Shown here: one piece after another, positions 11,471-22,789 of the stretch | Layout: each line of letters opens with the position of its first letter | Position numbering within the stretch: position 1 is the stretch's first letter | NCBI GenBank assembly: GCA_951804985.1 | Contig: OX638134.1 | Coordinates: 4,898,001 to 4,962,000 of the forward strand | Reading direction: 5' to 3' | Source: Dryomyza anilis | Taxonomy: Eukaryota > Arthropoda > Insecta > Diptera > Dryomyzidae | Length of the DNA: 64,000 nucleotides | Notes under the pieces: generated by a model | Told to the model about the DNA's origin: nothing | Seen by the model: only the letters and a program-made list of their open reading frames with translations | Database searches by the model: none | Position numbers and translations under genes: made by a program

Positions 11471-12355
11471 CGTTAACGATGCCCGGCAACTGCATGTAGC
11501 AGCATAGAATACAAACTGTCAGACGGACAAATCAACAGACCGACGCGTCGGATGGTTGGTTGTTGGATTTTGATGGTTGTTGGTTGGAGGTGCTTTGTGG
11601 GTACTCGAAGCTTTGTTGGGCTGCTACTGGGCTGCAGTGTGCTCGTGTAAAACAAACCAGTTTTGCAATAAAAACGTGAAAAAGCTTCAAGTTGTTGGAA
11701 AAAAAAAGAAAAACTTCTTGAACGTCATCTCGACGACGACGATGCTGTTGCTGCTGCTTCTTCTTCGAGTACCCGCGCAAGTACCTCAAGTCAACACAGC
11801 TGCGCTTATTACGCGGTATTTGACGTGCAACAGCAGCAACAAAATAGCTCCTCCAACTATTGTTGTTGGGGGCTTGAATTGTTGTTATGATTACAGCAGG
11901 CAGCTACTGTGCATTTTTAACGATTGTTGGATTTTTTTTGTGATATTATTTGTTGTTAGTTTTTGTTAGTTATTTTTGTTGTTGTTTTTTTTTTTTTTAG
12001 ATGGCAACATGCTGCTTTTCTTCTTCTTCTCTCTTTTGTCTGCTACTTCTTCTTCTATCGCGCAATCATTGTCAATGTCGCTTTTATTGCAAACGACGAC
12101 GTCGCGCGCGATCAGTGCGCGCGCTCTTTGGCTTGATCAAGCGTGTCGCTGGTCGTCTCTGTTCGATTGGGTGGTGGATCGGCGGGTGGTGGTTGTCGTC
12201 GTGCGGCGCAGGCGGCACATAATCGCTCAGCGTGATTCATTAGTCGTGCAGCGCATTTACTCAGCAAATTGCGCGCGATCGCAACGATCGTCGCGCGATG
12301 GTCTTTTGTTCGCCATGACGAACCACAAAGTAATGGTGCGATCATTCAGTACACT
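11471..12355. other. Island with trinucleotide runs and GATCG/GCGC words
   Basis: Higher G+C than its neighbours, with TTG/CTG/TTC runs and words such as GCGCGCGATCAGTGCGCGC (12107-12126) and GCGATCGCAACGATCG (about 12276). Open frames on both strands are low-complexity (poly-Leu, Phe, Ser or Arg) and unrecognised, so I do not call a gene. It may be regulatory or transcribed non-coding sequence; the sequence does not settle this. Confidence 0.4.
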
Positions 12356-12925
12356 CTGTGAAAAATTAAATTTTTCACTAAAAATTCAATTTATATTAAA
12401 AATTAAATTTTTCATTAAAAAAATCTGTTTTTCACCAAAAATTCAATCTTTAACTAAAAATTCAATTTTTCACTAAAAATTCAACTTTTCACTAAAAATT
12501 CAATTATTCACTAAAAAATCAATTTTTCACTAAAAATTCAATTTTCACTAAAAATTAAATTTTTCATTAAAAATTAAATTTTTCATTAAAAATGAAATTT
12601 TTCACTAAAAATTTAATTTTTCACTAAAAATTCAATTTTTACTATAAATTGAACTTCTCATTAAAAATTCAATTTATCACTAAAAATTCAATTTTTCATT
12701 AAAATTCAATTTTTCACTCAAAATTCAATTTTCACCAAAAATTCAATTTTTCATTAAAATTCAATTTTTCACTAAAAATTCAAATTGAATTGAATTTTTC
12801 AATTTTTCACTAAAAATTCAAATTTTCACTAAAAATTCAAATTTTCACTAAAAATTCAAATTTCACTAAAAATTCAATTTCTCACTAAAAATTCAATTTT
12901 TCACTAGAAATTCAATTTCTCATTC
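12356..12925 (+). repeat. 19-bp satellite array 1 (+ orientation)
   Basis: About 30 imperfect copies of TTTTTCACTAAAAATTCAA. The 15-bp part AAAAATTCAATTTTT is a perfect dyad with a single central C; CACT gives the unit its direction. Copies vary by point changes and one-base indels. The first units extend the accidental open frame at 11976-12476. Confidence 0.95.
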
Positions 12926-13688
12926 ATTATAGGACATTATAGGACTTTGAACGGGTCGATTTCGTTAAAAGAATTTTATAGAAAGTTATATTTCCTGGCA
13001 AACTCGGGTTTCGCTCAGTGTAGCAGGGGGCAGTTGTGGTGGAGTGCTGTGCCGGACACACTTTACGAAGCAAATGATGCATAGAAAATCTGCTCATTTT
13101 GTTGTAACTAACATTGTTTGGCTATTATGGCAAGTTCACTGGTCAATGTTGGCTCAGAAGCTGCTGCTGATGCGCTGCGGTGGCTACTGCTGTCTCACCG
13201 TCATCGACGTCGACAACAACATTGTCGCAAACACGTGGCCGCCAGCATTCGCGCATGGATCACTTCGTCGACCACACGACGAACGTGGCGTGGCGATTAA
13301 TCTGTTGGCTTTGCATACTACATGTCAATCGGCAGTTATGGATCGCGTCGTATTTGCGCGCTCGATCGCGCACTGCCCAAAGGCGTGTCTAAACATTTGT
13401 TCTAGCATGAAGAGTCTTTTTTTTATTAAGTTTTTTTTTTTGTTATTACTATTGTCCAATAATTGCAGCACGTTTTCGTTTACGAAATCAAGGACTCGAT
13501 TTAGAAATGATGTCATTACAAAAAGGTTTTAGTTCATGTTGCTGATCGAACAATCGGTCGGCCGATCGCATGCGGTAATGAACAGCTTTAATTGTTTTAA
13601 ATGCAATCGTCCATTGTGATGTCAGCGATGTTGCAATAAAATGAATAATTTTTATGGCAAATATAAAAATCCGAGAATTTTCCATAAA
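12926..13688. other. Island between satellite arrays 1 and 2
   Basis: Non-repetitive DNA of higher G+C with CTG/CAA words and GATCG clusters (13350-13370 and about 13545-13575, including GGCCGATCGCATGCGG). The overlapping frames between 13044 and 13532 are unrecognised and mutually exclusive, so no gene is called. Confidence 0.4.
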
Positions 13689-14860
13689 AATAATATTTTT
13701 CACTAAAAATTTAATATCTCAATATAAATGATATTTTTCACTAATAATGAAATTTTTCATTAAAAATTCAATAATTTCCAAAAAATTTAATTTTTCAATT
13801 TTTCACTAAAAATTCAATTTTTCACTAAAAATTCAATTTTTCACTAAAAATTAAATTTTTCACTAAAAATTCAATTTTTCACTAAAAATTCAATTTTTCA
13901 CTAAAAATTCAATATTTCACTAAAAATTCAATTTTTTACTAAAAATTCAAATTTTCACTAAAAATTCAAATTTTCACTAAAAATTCAATTTTTCACTAAA
14001 AATTAAATTTTTCACTAAAAATTCAATTTTTCACTAAAAATTAAAATTTTCACTAAAAATTCAATTTTTCACTATAAATTCATTTTTTCACTAAAAATTC
14101 AATTTTTCACTAATAATTCAATTTTTCACTAAAAATTCAAAATTTCACTACAAATTCAATTTTTCACTAAAAATTCAATTTTTTTACTAAAAATTCAATT
14201 TTTCAATAAAAATTCAATTTTTCAATAAACAATAAAATTTTTCACTAAAAATTCAATTTTTCACTAAAAATTCAATTTTTTACTAAAAATTCAATTTTTC
14301 ACTAAAAATTCAATTTTTCACTAAAAATTCAATTTTTCACTAAAAATTCAATTTTTCACTAAAAATTCAATTTATTACTATAAATTTAATTTTTTACTAA
14401 AAATTATATTTTTCACTAAAAATTCAGTTTTTCATCTAAAAAAGTCAATTTGTAAGTAAAAATTGACTTTCTCATTAGAAATAAAATTGTTGACTAAAAC
14501 TTAAACTTTTCACTAAAAGAAAATTTTTCACAATAAATTCAGTTTTTCACTAACAATTAAATTTTTACTGAAAATTCAATTGTCATTAAAAATTCAATTT
14601 TACACTAAAAATTCAATTAATCACTTTAAATTAAATTTTTCACTAAAAATTAAATTTCACTAAAAATTCAATTTTTCACTAAAAATTCAATATTTCACTA
14701 AAAATTCAATTTTTCAACTAAAAAAGTAAATTTGTAACTAAAAATTGAATTTTTCATTAGAAATAAATTTGTTCACTAAAACTTAAACTTTTCACTAAAA
14801 TAAAATATTTCACAAAAAATTCAGTTTTTCACTAACAAATAAAATTTTTACTGAAAATTC
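13689..14860 (+). repeat. 19-bp satellite array 2 (+ orientation)
   Basis: Roughly 60 copies of the TTTTTCACTAAAAATTCAA unit, the middle part (13800-14380) most regular. A variant block at about 14431-14556 (with AAACTTAAACTTTTCACT) recurs at about 14716-14840, giving a higher-order repeat of about 282 bp at the right end. Confidence 0.95.
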
Positions 14861-15725
14861 ATTATATAAATATTTTTTTCTTACTAAGATGTTATTAACA
14901 AAATCTTAAACTACAGTTAAATAAGTTTTTTTTTTTAATTCCATATGTTCCAAAATTATGAAGTCTTAAATATCTATAATGAGTTTAGATTATTTTCATT
15001 TTCCTAATTTTCTGTCTGACCGTTAATTTCAGATAATTATTTTCCACCATCTGTCTTCGCCTGCTAAAGATGATTTGTTGTTTTGTTTTTGTTGTGATTT
15101 GTAGTAAAAAAAACGATCTTCTTTAGCGATCATCTGCTTTAAATGTTCTTCAGCTTGAGCTGCTGCCGAGTTCATTTTTACTACGCGTCGTAGTAACGCA
15201 GGCCACTCGTAAATTCAAAACCGTCCGTCTATCTGCATGTCCGTCGCAACGTCCAACTTGTTTATTTATTTGTTTATTATTTGCTTAAATCTTTATCGCA
15301 CTCATACCACAGCATATATTACGTATACGTGTGCGTTTTATGTAAAATTAAAACCATTAAGGCAATGACCTGTTTTCATTTCATATCATTTGAATGCTGC
15401 TGATGTTGCTGCCACTACAACTTCTTACGTTTCAATTCGTTTTGTTTCGTTTCATTACGTACGTCCTTACGTTGCAGTCGATTTGTTGTTGTTTTGTCTC
15501 TTTCCAACGCAGCTGCGGGTGTGTTCAGCACTACGAGCGATGACAAAGAGACAAGTGCGACGCGGACTGTGTTCAGTACACTGCTTTTGCAATCAGCTGC
15601 AGCTGTGCTGTTGTTGCTAATATCGTAAAATTATGCTTCGTGCTGTTGCTGGTCAAACCAGTTTTGCGATTTTTCCGCAGTTCTTTTATTTGCGATTTTT
15701 TATCTCTTAAATTTTATATTTGTTT
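14861..15725. other. Non-repetitive stretch before the octanucleotide array
   Basis: AT-rich at first, then less so with CTG and GCTG words around 15390-15650. Frames at 15390-15620 and the start of the long frame at 15640 have no recognisable domain. Confidence 0.4.
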
Positions 15726-17365
15726 ATATTTTTATATTTTTATATTTTTATATTTTTATATTTTTATATTTTTATATTTTTATATTTTTATATTTTTATA
15801 TTTTTATATTTATATATTTTTATATTTTTATATTTTTATATTTTTATATTTTTATATTTTTATATTTTTATATTTTTATATTTTTATATTTTTATATTTT
15901 TATATTTTTATATTTTTATATTTTTATATTTTTATATTTTTATATTTTTATATTTTTATATTTTTATATTTTTATATTTTTATATTTTTATATTTTTATA
16001 TTTTTATATTTTTATATTTTTATATTTTTATATTTTTATATTTTTATATTTTTATATTTTTATATTTTTATATTTTTATATTTTTATATTTTTATATTTT
16101 TATATTTTTATATTTTTATATTTTTATATTTTTATATTTTTATATTTTTATATTTTTATATTTTTATATTTTTATATTTTTATATTTTTATATTTTTATA
16201 TTTTTATATTTTTATATTTTTATATTTTTATATTTTTATATTTTTATATTTTTATATTTTTATATTTTTATATTTTTATATTTTTATATTTTTATATTTT
16301 TATATTTTTATATTTTTATATTTTTATATTTTTATATTTTTATATTTTTATATTTTTATATTTTTATATTTTTATATTTTTATATTTTTATATTTTTATA
16401 TTTTTATATTTTTATATTTTTATATTTTTATATTTTTATATTTTTATATTTTTATATTTTTATATTTTTATATTTTTATATTTTTATATTTTTATATTTT
16501 TATATTTTTATATTTTTATATTTTTATATTTTTATATTTTTATATTTTTATATTTTTATATTTTTATATTTTTATATTTTTATATTTTTATATTTTTATA
16601 TTTTTATATTTTTATATTTTTATATTTTTATATTTTTATATTTTTATATTTTTATATTTTTATATTTTTATATTTTTATATTTTTATATTTTTATATTTT
16701 TATATTTTTATATTTTTATATTTTTATATTTTTATATTTTTATATTTTTATATTTTTATATTTTTATATTTTTATATTTTTATATTTTTATATTTTTATA
16801 TTTTTATATTTTTATATTTTTATATTTTTATATTTTTATATTTTTATATTTTTATATTTTTATATTTTTATATTTTTATATTTTTATATTTTTATATTTT
16901 TATATTTTTATATTTTTATATTTTTATATTTTTATATTTTTATATTTTTATATTTTTATATTTTTATATTTTTATATTTTTATATTTTTATATTTTTATA
17001 TTTTTATATTTTTATATTTTTATATTTTTATATTTTTATATTTTTATATTTTTATATTTTTATATTTTTATATTTTTATATTTTTATATTTTTATATTTT
17101 TATATTTTTATATTTTTATATTTTTATATTTTTATATTTTTATATTTTTATATTTTTATATTTTTATATTTTTATATTTTTATATTTTTATATTTTTATA
17201 TTTTTATATTTTTATATTTTTATATTTTTATATTTTTATATTTTTATATTTTTATATTTTTATATTTTTATATTTTTATATTTTTATATTTTTATATTTT
17301 TATATTTTTATATTTTTATATTTTTATATTTTTATATTTTTATATTTTTATATTTTTATATTTTT
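15726..17365 (+). repeat. (ATATTTTT)205 octanucleotide array
   Basis: The 8-bp unit ATATTTTT repeats in strict phase for 1640 bp, exactly 205 units. The only deviation I see is one T-to-A change at 15812 (ATATTTAT). Because 8 is not a multiple of three and no frame hits a stop, every plus-strand frame reads the same octapeptide FIFLYFYI. That explains the 638- and 551-residue open frames spanning it; they are not genes. Such uniformity suggests recent expansion or an assembly consensus effect. Confidence 0.97.
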
Positions 17366-19080
17366 ATTTACTTAAATTTTCGCGCTTCTTTCTGCTGCGT
17401 AGTAGTTTCTTTTGCAGCAACTTCAACACATGCAACATTCAATGCAAGAACATGTATCAAAACAGAGAACCAACAAAAACATTCGTCAACTTGTTTATGA
17501 ACATGTTTAGCAACATTTGCATGGAGCAGGTGGGCGGTGGGTGTCGGTGGGCTTAACAGACAGGCTGAGAGCTCGTTCTACCAGTTGTCGTTTTGTGTGT
17601 CTGTCCTTTTATATGTCTGTCCATATCATATGTCCGTCGGTGAGCCGTTGTACGAACGATCGCGCCATCTACGTTGAACACTTGCGTTTTCGCATGTTGC
17701 TGGTGCAGCAACTGACAGCTACAGAAAAAAGAAATAAAAAAAAAATAAATTAAAAAAAGACAGACAAATAAAGTACGTATTAAATGTATAAAATTCAAAA
17801 AACGAAATAAAATATAGACAACAAAACCAAGTTTCTTTGTTGCACACGCACATTAATGCTGCTTCTTCAGCTACAATTGCTGCCTGTGACCGCACCCACC
17901 ACCTCGTCGCGCCCTGCTTTTAACCTATTCATCCATGCAATACACAGCACCGCATAGACCACAAATAAAACCAAAAGTTCTCCGCCGCACGAGCACCGAT
18001 CGCACTATGCGATCAGCAACAACGGCTTCCCCAGCGCATGTTGCTCCGTTTTGGCGCGCTGTTGCTGTTGCTGCTGCTACTTTTTCTGATGTTGCTGCCG
18101 ATGCTTTGGGGGCAAACGAAAAGCAGCTGCTCATAGTGCTGCCAGATCGGGCCATATGACGACGACAACAACGCAGTACAGTGCAGCACAAAAAGTTGCT
18201 ATGGCGCGCGCGAGCGGCAATCGTCGTTTCTGGTTTTCCTCTATTTTGTGGTTTGGGCTGCTAGGGTTGCGATTTTATACTTGGTTTTATAGTAAACAGC
18301 ATATGTTGCTGACTTGAGTGGGTTGTACGTCGCCTGTTGCTGGCGGTTATTTGTTGAAAATGTTGCTGATCTGTAGCCGATTTATATGATACTATATGCT
18401 GCTGTTCTTGTGCTTTAAATAGGTTTGTTTTGTTTTAGTTGCTGCTTTTTCAGCTGCCAAATACAGCAAAACCATGCCAAGATCACCGATCAATAGTAAA
18501 AAATAGGTAATGCTGCTGTGCTGCCTAAAACAACCGGTTGCTTCCGCCACATTTCCACGTGTTCCCCTTATTATCGTGAAGATGCAACCGGCAGGAACAC
18601 GCGGACTTTTCATTTGAGCGGGAAAACTGTACCGCATGATCGTGCACGATCATAGTAAAGCTTAAGAATAAATAGAAAAAAAAAACAGAAAAATCAAGTT
18701 GCAAACCTAGTCACAGCAACAACCAGCACCAGAACCAGATTCAGTACCAATACCACAACCACAAGCGCAACCGCACAGCCAAGACTAAAACCCAACGCGA
18801 CATGGGGCGAATGAACGCTAATCTGATCGCGTGCTGTGGCACGGGTGATCGAGTTTTTCTTCTATTTATTTGTTGTTCTTGTTGTTTTGCTGTACAAGTT
18901 TTTCCTTATAAAATACTGTTGCAGTTTAAAGAAATTATCTAATTTACTACATTATTGCTATTAATTGGCATAATTCATATGTGGCGATCGTCGTGCGTCG
19001 ATCGTGATCTTGCTGATCGCAGTAATTACGGCGTGTTTACATACGTTTCTTTTCTGCTTTTTGTATTGCAGTTAAATCAT
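17366..19080. other. Island with CTG/CAG runs, GATC words and an 18-bp palindrome
   Basis: The most G+C-rich island of the window. It has CTG runs around 18055-18100, AACCAGCACCAGAACCAG-type words at about 18720-18770, and GATCG clusters at 17998-18015, 18825-18850 and 18985-19020. Opposing frames at 17925-18191 are low complexity. No gene can be supported; it is a candidate regulatory or unique transcribed stretch. Confidence 0.4.
18636..18653. other. Perfect 18-bp palindrome ATGATCGTGCACGATCAT
   Basis: The sequence equals its own reverse complement over 18 bases and contains GATCGTGCACGATC. A dimeric binding site is possible; no known factor is asserted. Confidence 0.6.
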
Positions 19081-20170
19081 TTTTTTATTTCAATTTTTAT
19101 ATTTTGAATTGCTCTATAGATTATGATCCTCTGCTATCCTTATTTATTGCGTAGGCTGATCGTGCACTTGTTGCTCGAATGTGTTCGAATGTCAATTTTA
19201 ATTGATTCTTAATTTTTAATGCGTCACCGATAAATAAGCGATCTTTAGGGTCATATTTAATTAAGCTTTTAATTGGCTTAAGTGGGTTTTGTGATGATGA
19301 TCTTTTCAAGGATACGTGTAATAAGATTACAAGACACATGATGCATTTTGACATATAAACAAACCATAAAACTAATAAAACTACGTAATAAATGTACAAA
19401 AATCTTGAATTTCTTTATTTTTCAAAATTATCATATCATATTCATAATATGTCTAATTTTATGTTATAAACGAGTTTTAATGATATGTTGATCGGATAAA
19501 TTAGATAAATGCTAATATAAGTTATGACATACTTAATTTTGAAAGAAGTAAATGAAGAATTGAGACTAAAAATAGTTTTATTTCTTCTGTAAAATTTATT
19601 TTGTAAGAGGTATTCGAAAATGTAGATGGGCGGTTTTGCATTATTACCAACGATATCATGAATTATTGCTCTGGTTTACTTTTTTTGATACTGAAAAATG
19701 ATCCTCTTCATATCAAGAATAATTTTCTCGATTACTTTTTTGAAAACCAAGAAATTAACTTCTGCATATCATGACTAATTGCTCAGTTTATTTTTCTAAT
19801 ACCCAATACAATAACTTTGGAATATCTAGAGAAATTAACCTCCTTATATAAAAAACAATTATTTTCATTTACTATTTTGATAACCAGATGTTTTGTTTCT
19901 TTAAATTAAAAAGTTTTCCATTCAACTTAATATCAAGTAGTAAAATTCTTGCTTTTTTCAGTGTGAGTTTTGCTGATATGATATATAGCAAAGTAAAATT
20001 TAATTTTCAGTGGCAACGCTAATAAATGATAAAATCACATTTTGGGGTTTTTAGTGTGTCTTCTTATCAAGAATAAGTGATCTTGTTTTGTATTTTGTTA
20101 CCCAAGTAATAAACTTCTGCATATGATAAATATTTGCTCAGTTTAACTTTCTGATACTCTTTCTGATTGC
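19081..20170. repeat. AT-rich stretch with degenerate repeats of about 60-75 bp
   Basis: Between about 19650 and 20165, phrases of the type CTTCTGCATATCATGA...ATTGCTCAGTTTA recur at irregular spacing (for example near 19757 and 20115). Similar phrases (CCTCAGCATATAAAGAATAA) occur at 47560-47600. This may be one AT-rich element family into which SINEs inserted twice. No coding potential. Confidence 0.35.
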
Positions 20171-20182
20171 TCTTGTTAATTA

Positions 20183-20462
20183 ATAATAATAATAGTTTGG
20201 CGCCCACTATTTAGAGCTGTGCGTGTTATATTTGTACTCAAAGTGGTGGGACCTACAGTTTATAGCCGAATCTCAATGGCGGGTGAGAGCTTTTCATAGG
20301 CAATGGTTTTACTCTCGTAGGTTTGCCATTTACTGACGAGAGGTAGCGCGGTATTGAAAAATGTTTCTATGAAAAGATGTTGTTAGCTCCAGTCCAGGCT
20401 TAAACCGGGGACCTTTCGGCTCGCAGTCCAACGCACTAACCACTGAGCTACCGCGGCTACGT
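20183..20462 (-). mobile_element. tRNA-derived SINE, copy A
   Basis: On the minus strand it starts GTAGCCGCGG, with an A box (TAGCTCAGTGG) and a B box-like GGTTTAAGCC, then a shared body and an ATT-rich tail. The copy lies between direct repeats TCTTGTTAATTA at 20171-20182 and 20463-20474, the expected target-site duplication of L1-type retrotransposition. Relative to copies B and C it lacks about 35-50 bp just before the tail (the ACTTCGGCCGAGCTC segment). Promoter boxes are those of RNA polymerase III; current activity is unknown. Confidence 0.85.
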
Positions 20463-20474
20463 TCTTGTTAATTA

Positions 20475-22140
20475 TTTATATATATTACTAAAGAATTTAA
20501 CATCTAGAATAATTTCTCTTATTTATTTTTTTCATAACTAAGTGGGGTTTTACTTTAAATTAAGAAGTTTTCCTTTTAACAATATCATTTTTTTTATTTT
20601 TATTAATTACTTGCTTCCTTCTATATGAGTTTAAGTAGTATGAGTATTTAATATATTGATAAAAATGAAAATTTTCCATTTACCAGACTGTATAATCAAA
20701 TTTCAAATAATAGGACAAAAAATGATAAAAATTCCGAATATTTGCTTGATTATACAAATTAAAAAAAGACTATTTCAAAGTATATTTCGATTGTCGCACA
20801 GTGTTTTATATTTTGTATTGTTTTTCGAGTAAATATTTTGTGTCGATATTTTGTTCCTTGTTTATTTTTTTTAAATAAACGTGTTAACGATTTATTATTT
20901 TTGAGTTAATTTTAATAAAATTTTTGATTAAATAAATTAATAAATGCTGCTATTAATTAATGCAATTTAAATGCGCCAATTGGAGTGCTGTTGAGCTCAA
21001 TTAAGCCACTTGTGGGCGATGGCAAGCGGTCTGATCATGTTTTGTTGGTGGTGTTGTTGTGCAAAACTGGCAACAGCAGCTTAATTTAGCAACCTGTTGC
21101 AGGTCACGTAACAAGAAAACAAATTGAAATGTGTCAATTTAACACATTAGTGACACGAAATAAAAATTTCTAAAAAGATCATCTTGATTTTTAAAATTAA
21201 ATATAAAATTAATATAAAATTAATATAAAAATAAATACAAATTAAGTTTAAAATATTTATATGAGATTATTTTTATGAAATTTATAAATCGCTGTTACGA
21301 CATTTAATTGTTTTGATCAAATATTTAATTATATTAATGAACAAATTAATTGAAAAAAAAAATAAAAGTAAATTAACACACCCAAATGAAAAAAAAAGTA
21401 TTTTTTTTAATTTGTTTTTTTATTTTCTTTCCTTTTTTTCTTACTGTTGTTCGATATTTGATCCACGTTCACTAGTCACCAATAGAGCTATAAATAATGT
21501 AAGGCAAATGTAAAAAACAAAAAAGAGAAAAGAATATCAAATTCATGATAAACGCACGATGTACGGAAAAATGATCAGACTGACCGACTAAGCAAGATGA
21601 ACAAATGCAAAATAAAATCGGTACAACAGTATCTGTAATACTGTGCAGTGAATTAAAAACTGTGCTGTGCCTTTAAAACTGTGTAGTGAATGTAGAACTG
21701 TTGGTTGTTGTATATGCTATATACGTACATAATTTATCATATACACCAACCCATAAAGTGTTTAATTTATAGTATTAAATAATTCGTATATCCAATTAAT
21801 TGTATTAATAGAATTCATTATTTTATATCAACTCTGTGTACTTAAAATGCACCCATTGATACCACAAATTTATATAAAATGAAAAATTACATATTAACCG
21901 ATCGTTCTGATCTAATAAAATTAAATTAAATCCAATTTTGCCGATTTTAAATTGCCTTTTTTTAACCGATTTTTGGATTGTACTTATAATTTTTAAAGTT
22001 AAAAAAATATAATATAAGAAAGTGTTTTACTTCGGTTAACAATCGGTTAAATGTTGCCCGATTACGAAATTGCAATTTGTTTACAACGTAAATATTTTGC
22101 GCGCGCAAAATGTTTTTCGATAAAATAAAAAAAAAAAAAA
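20475..22140. other. AT-rich stretch, no gene seen
   Basis: AT-rich, non-repetitive by eye apart from short A or T runs. A small less AT-rich block lies at 20990-21110 with GTTGCAGG and CAACAGC words. No exon supported. Confidence 0.45.
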
Positions 22141-22540
22141 CAAAAACAGCTGAATTTAGCCACTACTTATATTACAACAAATGTTACAACAACTATTGCA
22201 ACATCAACAACAACAACTCCTACAACAGCATCATAAAGATTAGACCTGTGCGATAAAAGTCAACAAAAACAGCAGCAACAGGTTGCTGTTGCTAAGTTGC
22301 AAGAAGTTTTCAAGTTGTTGCTGTTATGTTTGTTGTTATAGTAGTTGTAATTGTTGTTATTATTCTTGTTGTTGCTGATGGAGTAGGTGTTTTAAATGTT
22401 GCTGTGATACCTGTTGCTCTTGAAGGCGATCATGTTATTGGCGTCGGTTTTTGTTGCTGACATAGTTGTTGCTGTCTTTGTTTATGTTGCTGCTGTTGAT
22501 GGCGGAGGTGTTGCCATTGCTTACCAGTTAAAACAGCAAC
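22140..22540. repeat. CAA/CAG (opa-like) trinucleotide region
   Basis: ACAACA/CAACAG words on the plus strand at 22165-22285 are followed by TTGCTG/TTGTTG words at 22290-22510, so the two halves are roughly complementary. The minus-strand frame at 22430-22675 is glutamine-rich for this reason and has no domain. In flies such runs occur in both coding and non-coding DNA; nothing here shows a real exon. Confidence 0.6.
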
Positions 22541-22780
22541 AAAAAAACTTCTAATTGCGTCGTTCGCAAATTTTTGCTCCTGCCATAACGTAATCGCTAA
22601 CGTAATCACGTAAACGATAACCTCAAAATGGCCACCAACACACGCAGTCATATCTTGGTCGTTTATTTTGGTCAACGATTTTTCATTTACAAAAGAAATA
22701 ATACAATGCGATATGCGAAAGTTGTTGCCCTTGCAGCGGCAACAGTATCAGTAGCATTTTAACAGGGCTGGATTGAAATA
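22541..22780. other. Short island before array 3
   Basis: About 240 bp of less repetitive DNA with CAACAG words; no gene. Confidence 0.4.
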
Positions 22781-22789
22781 TATATTTCT

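Noticed and set aside
13044..13532. A 162-residue plus-strand frame
   Set aside because: Three overlapping frames are open in the same island, as expected from G+C-richer DNA with few stops; none shows a recognisable domain.
12356..14860. CRISPR-like array of repeats
   Set aside because: Units are contiguous without unique spacers and the DNA is eukaryotic; it is a tandem satellite.
15640..17556. A 638-residue open frame (and a 551-residue one inside it)
   Set aside because: Almost entirely the translation of (ATATTTTT)n; the repeat lacks stops in all plus frames, so length is not evidence of a gene.
17925..18191. Overlapping 74- and 88-residue frames on opposite strands
   Set aside because: Low-complexity Ala/Arg sequences from a GC-richer trinucleotide stretch; neither strand shows a motif and they exclude each other.
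22430..22675. Glutamine-rich minus-strand gene
   Set aside because: Glutamines come from a CAA/CAG run; there is no domain, and adjacent DNA is the complementary TTG/CTG run and a satellite array.
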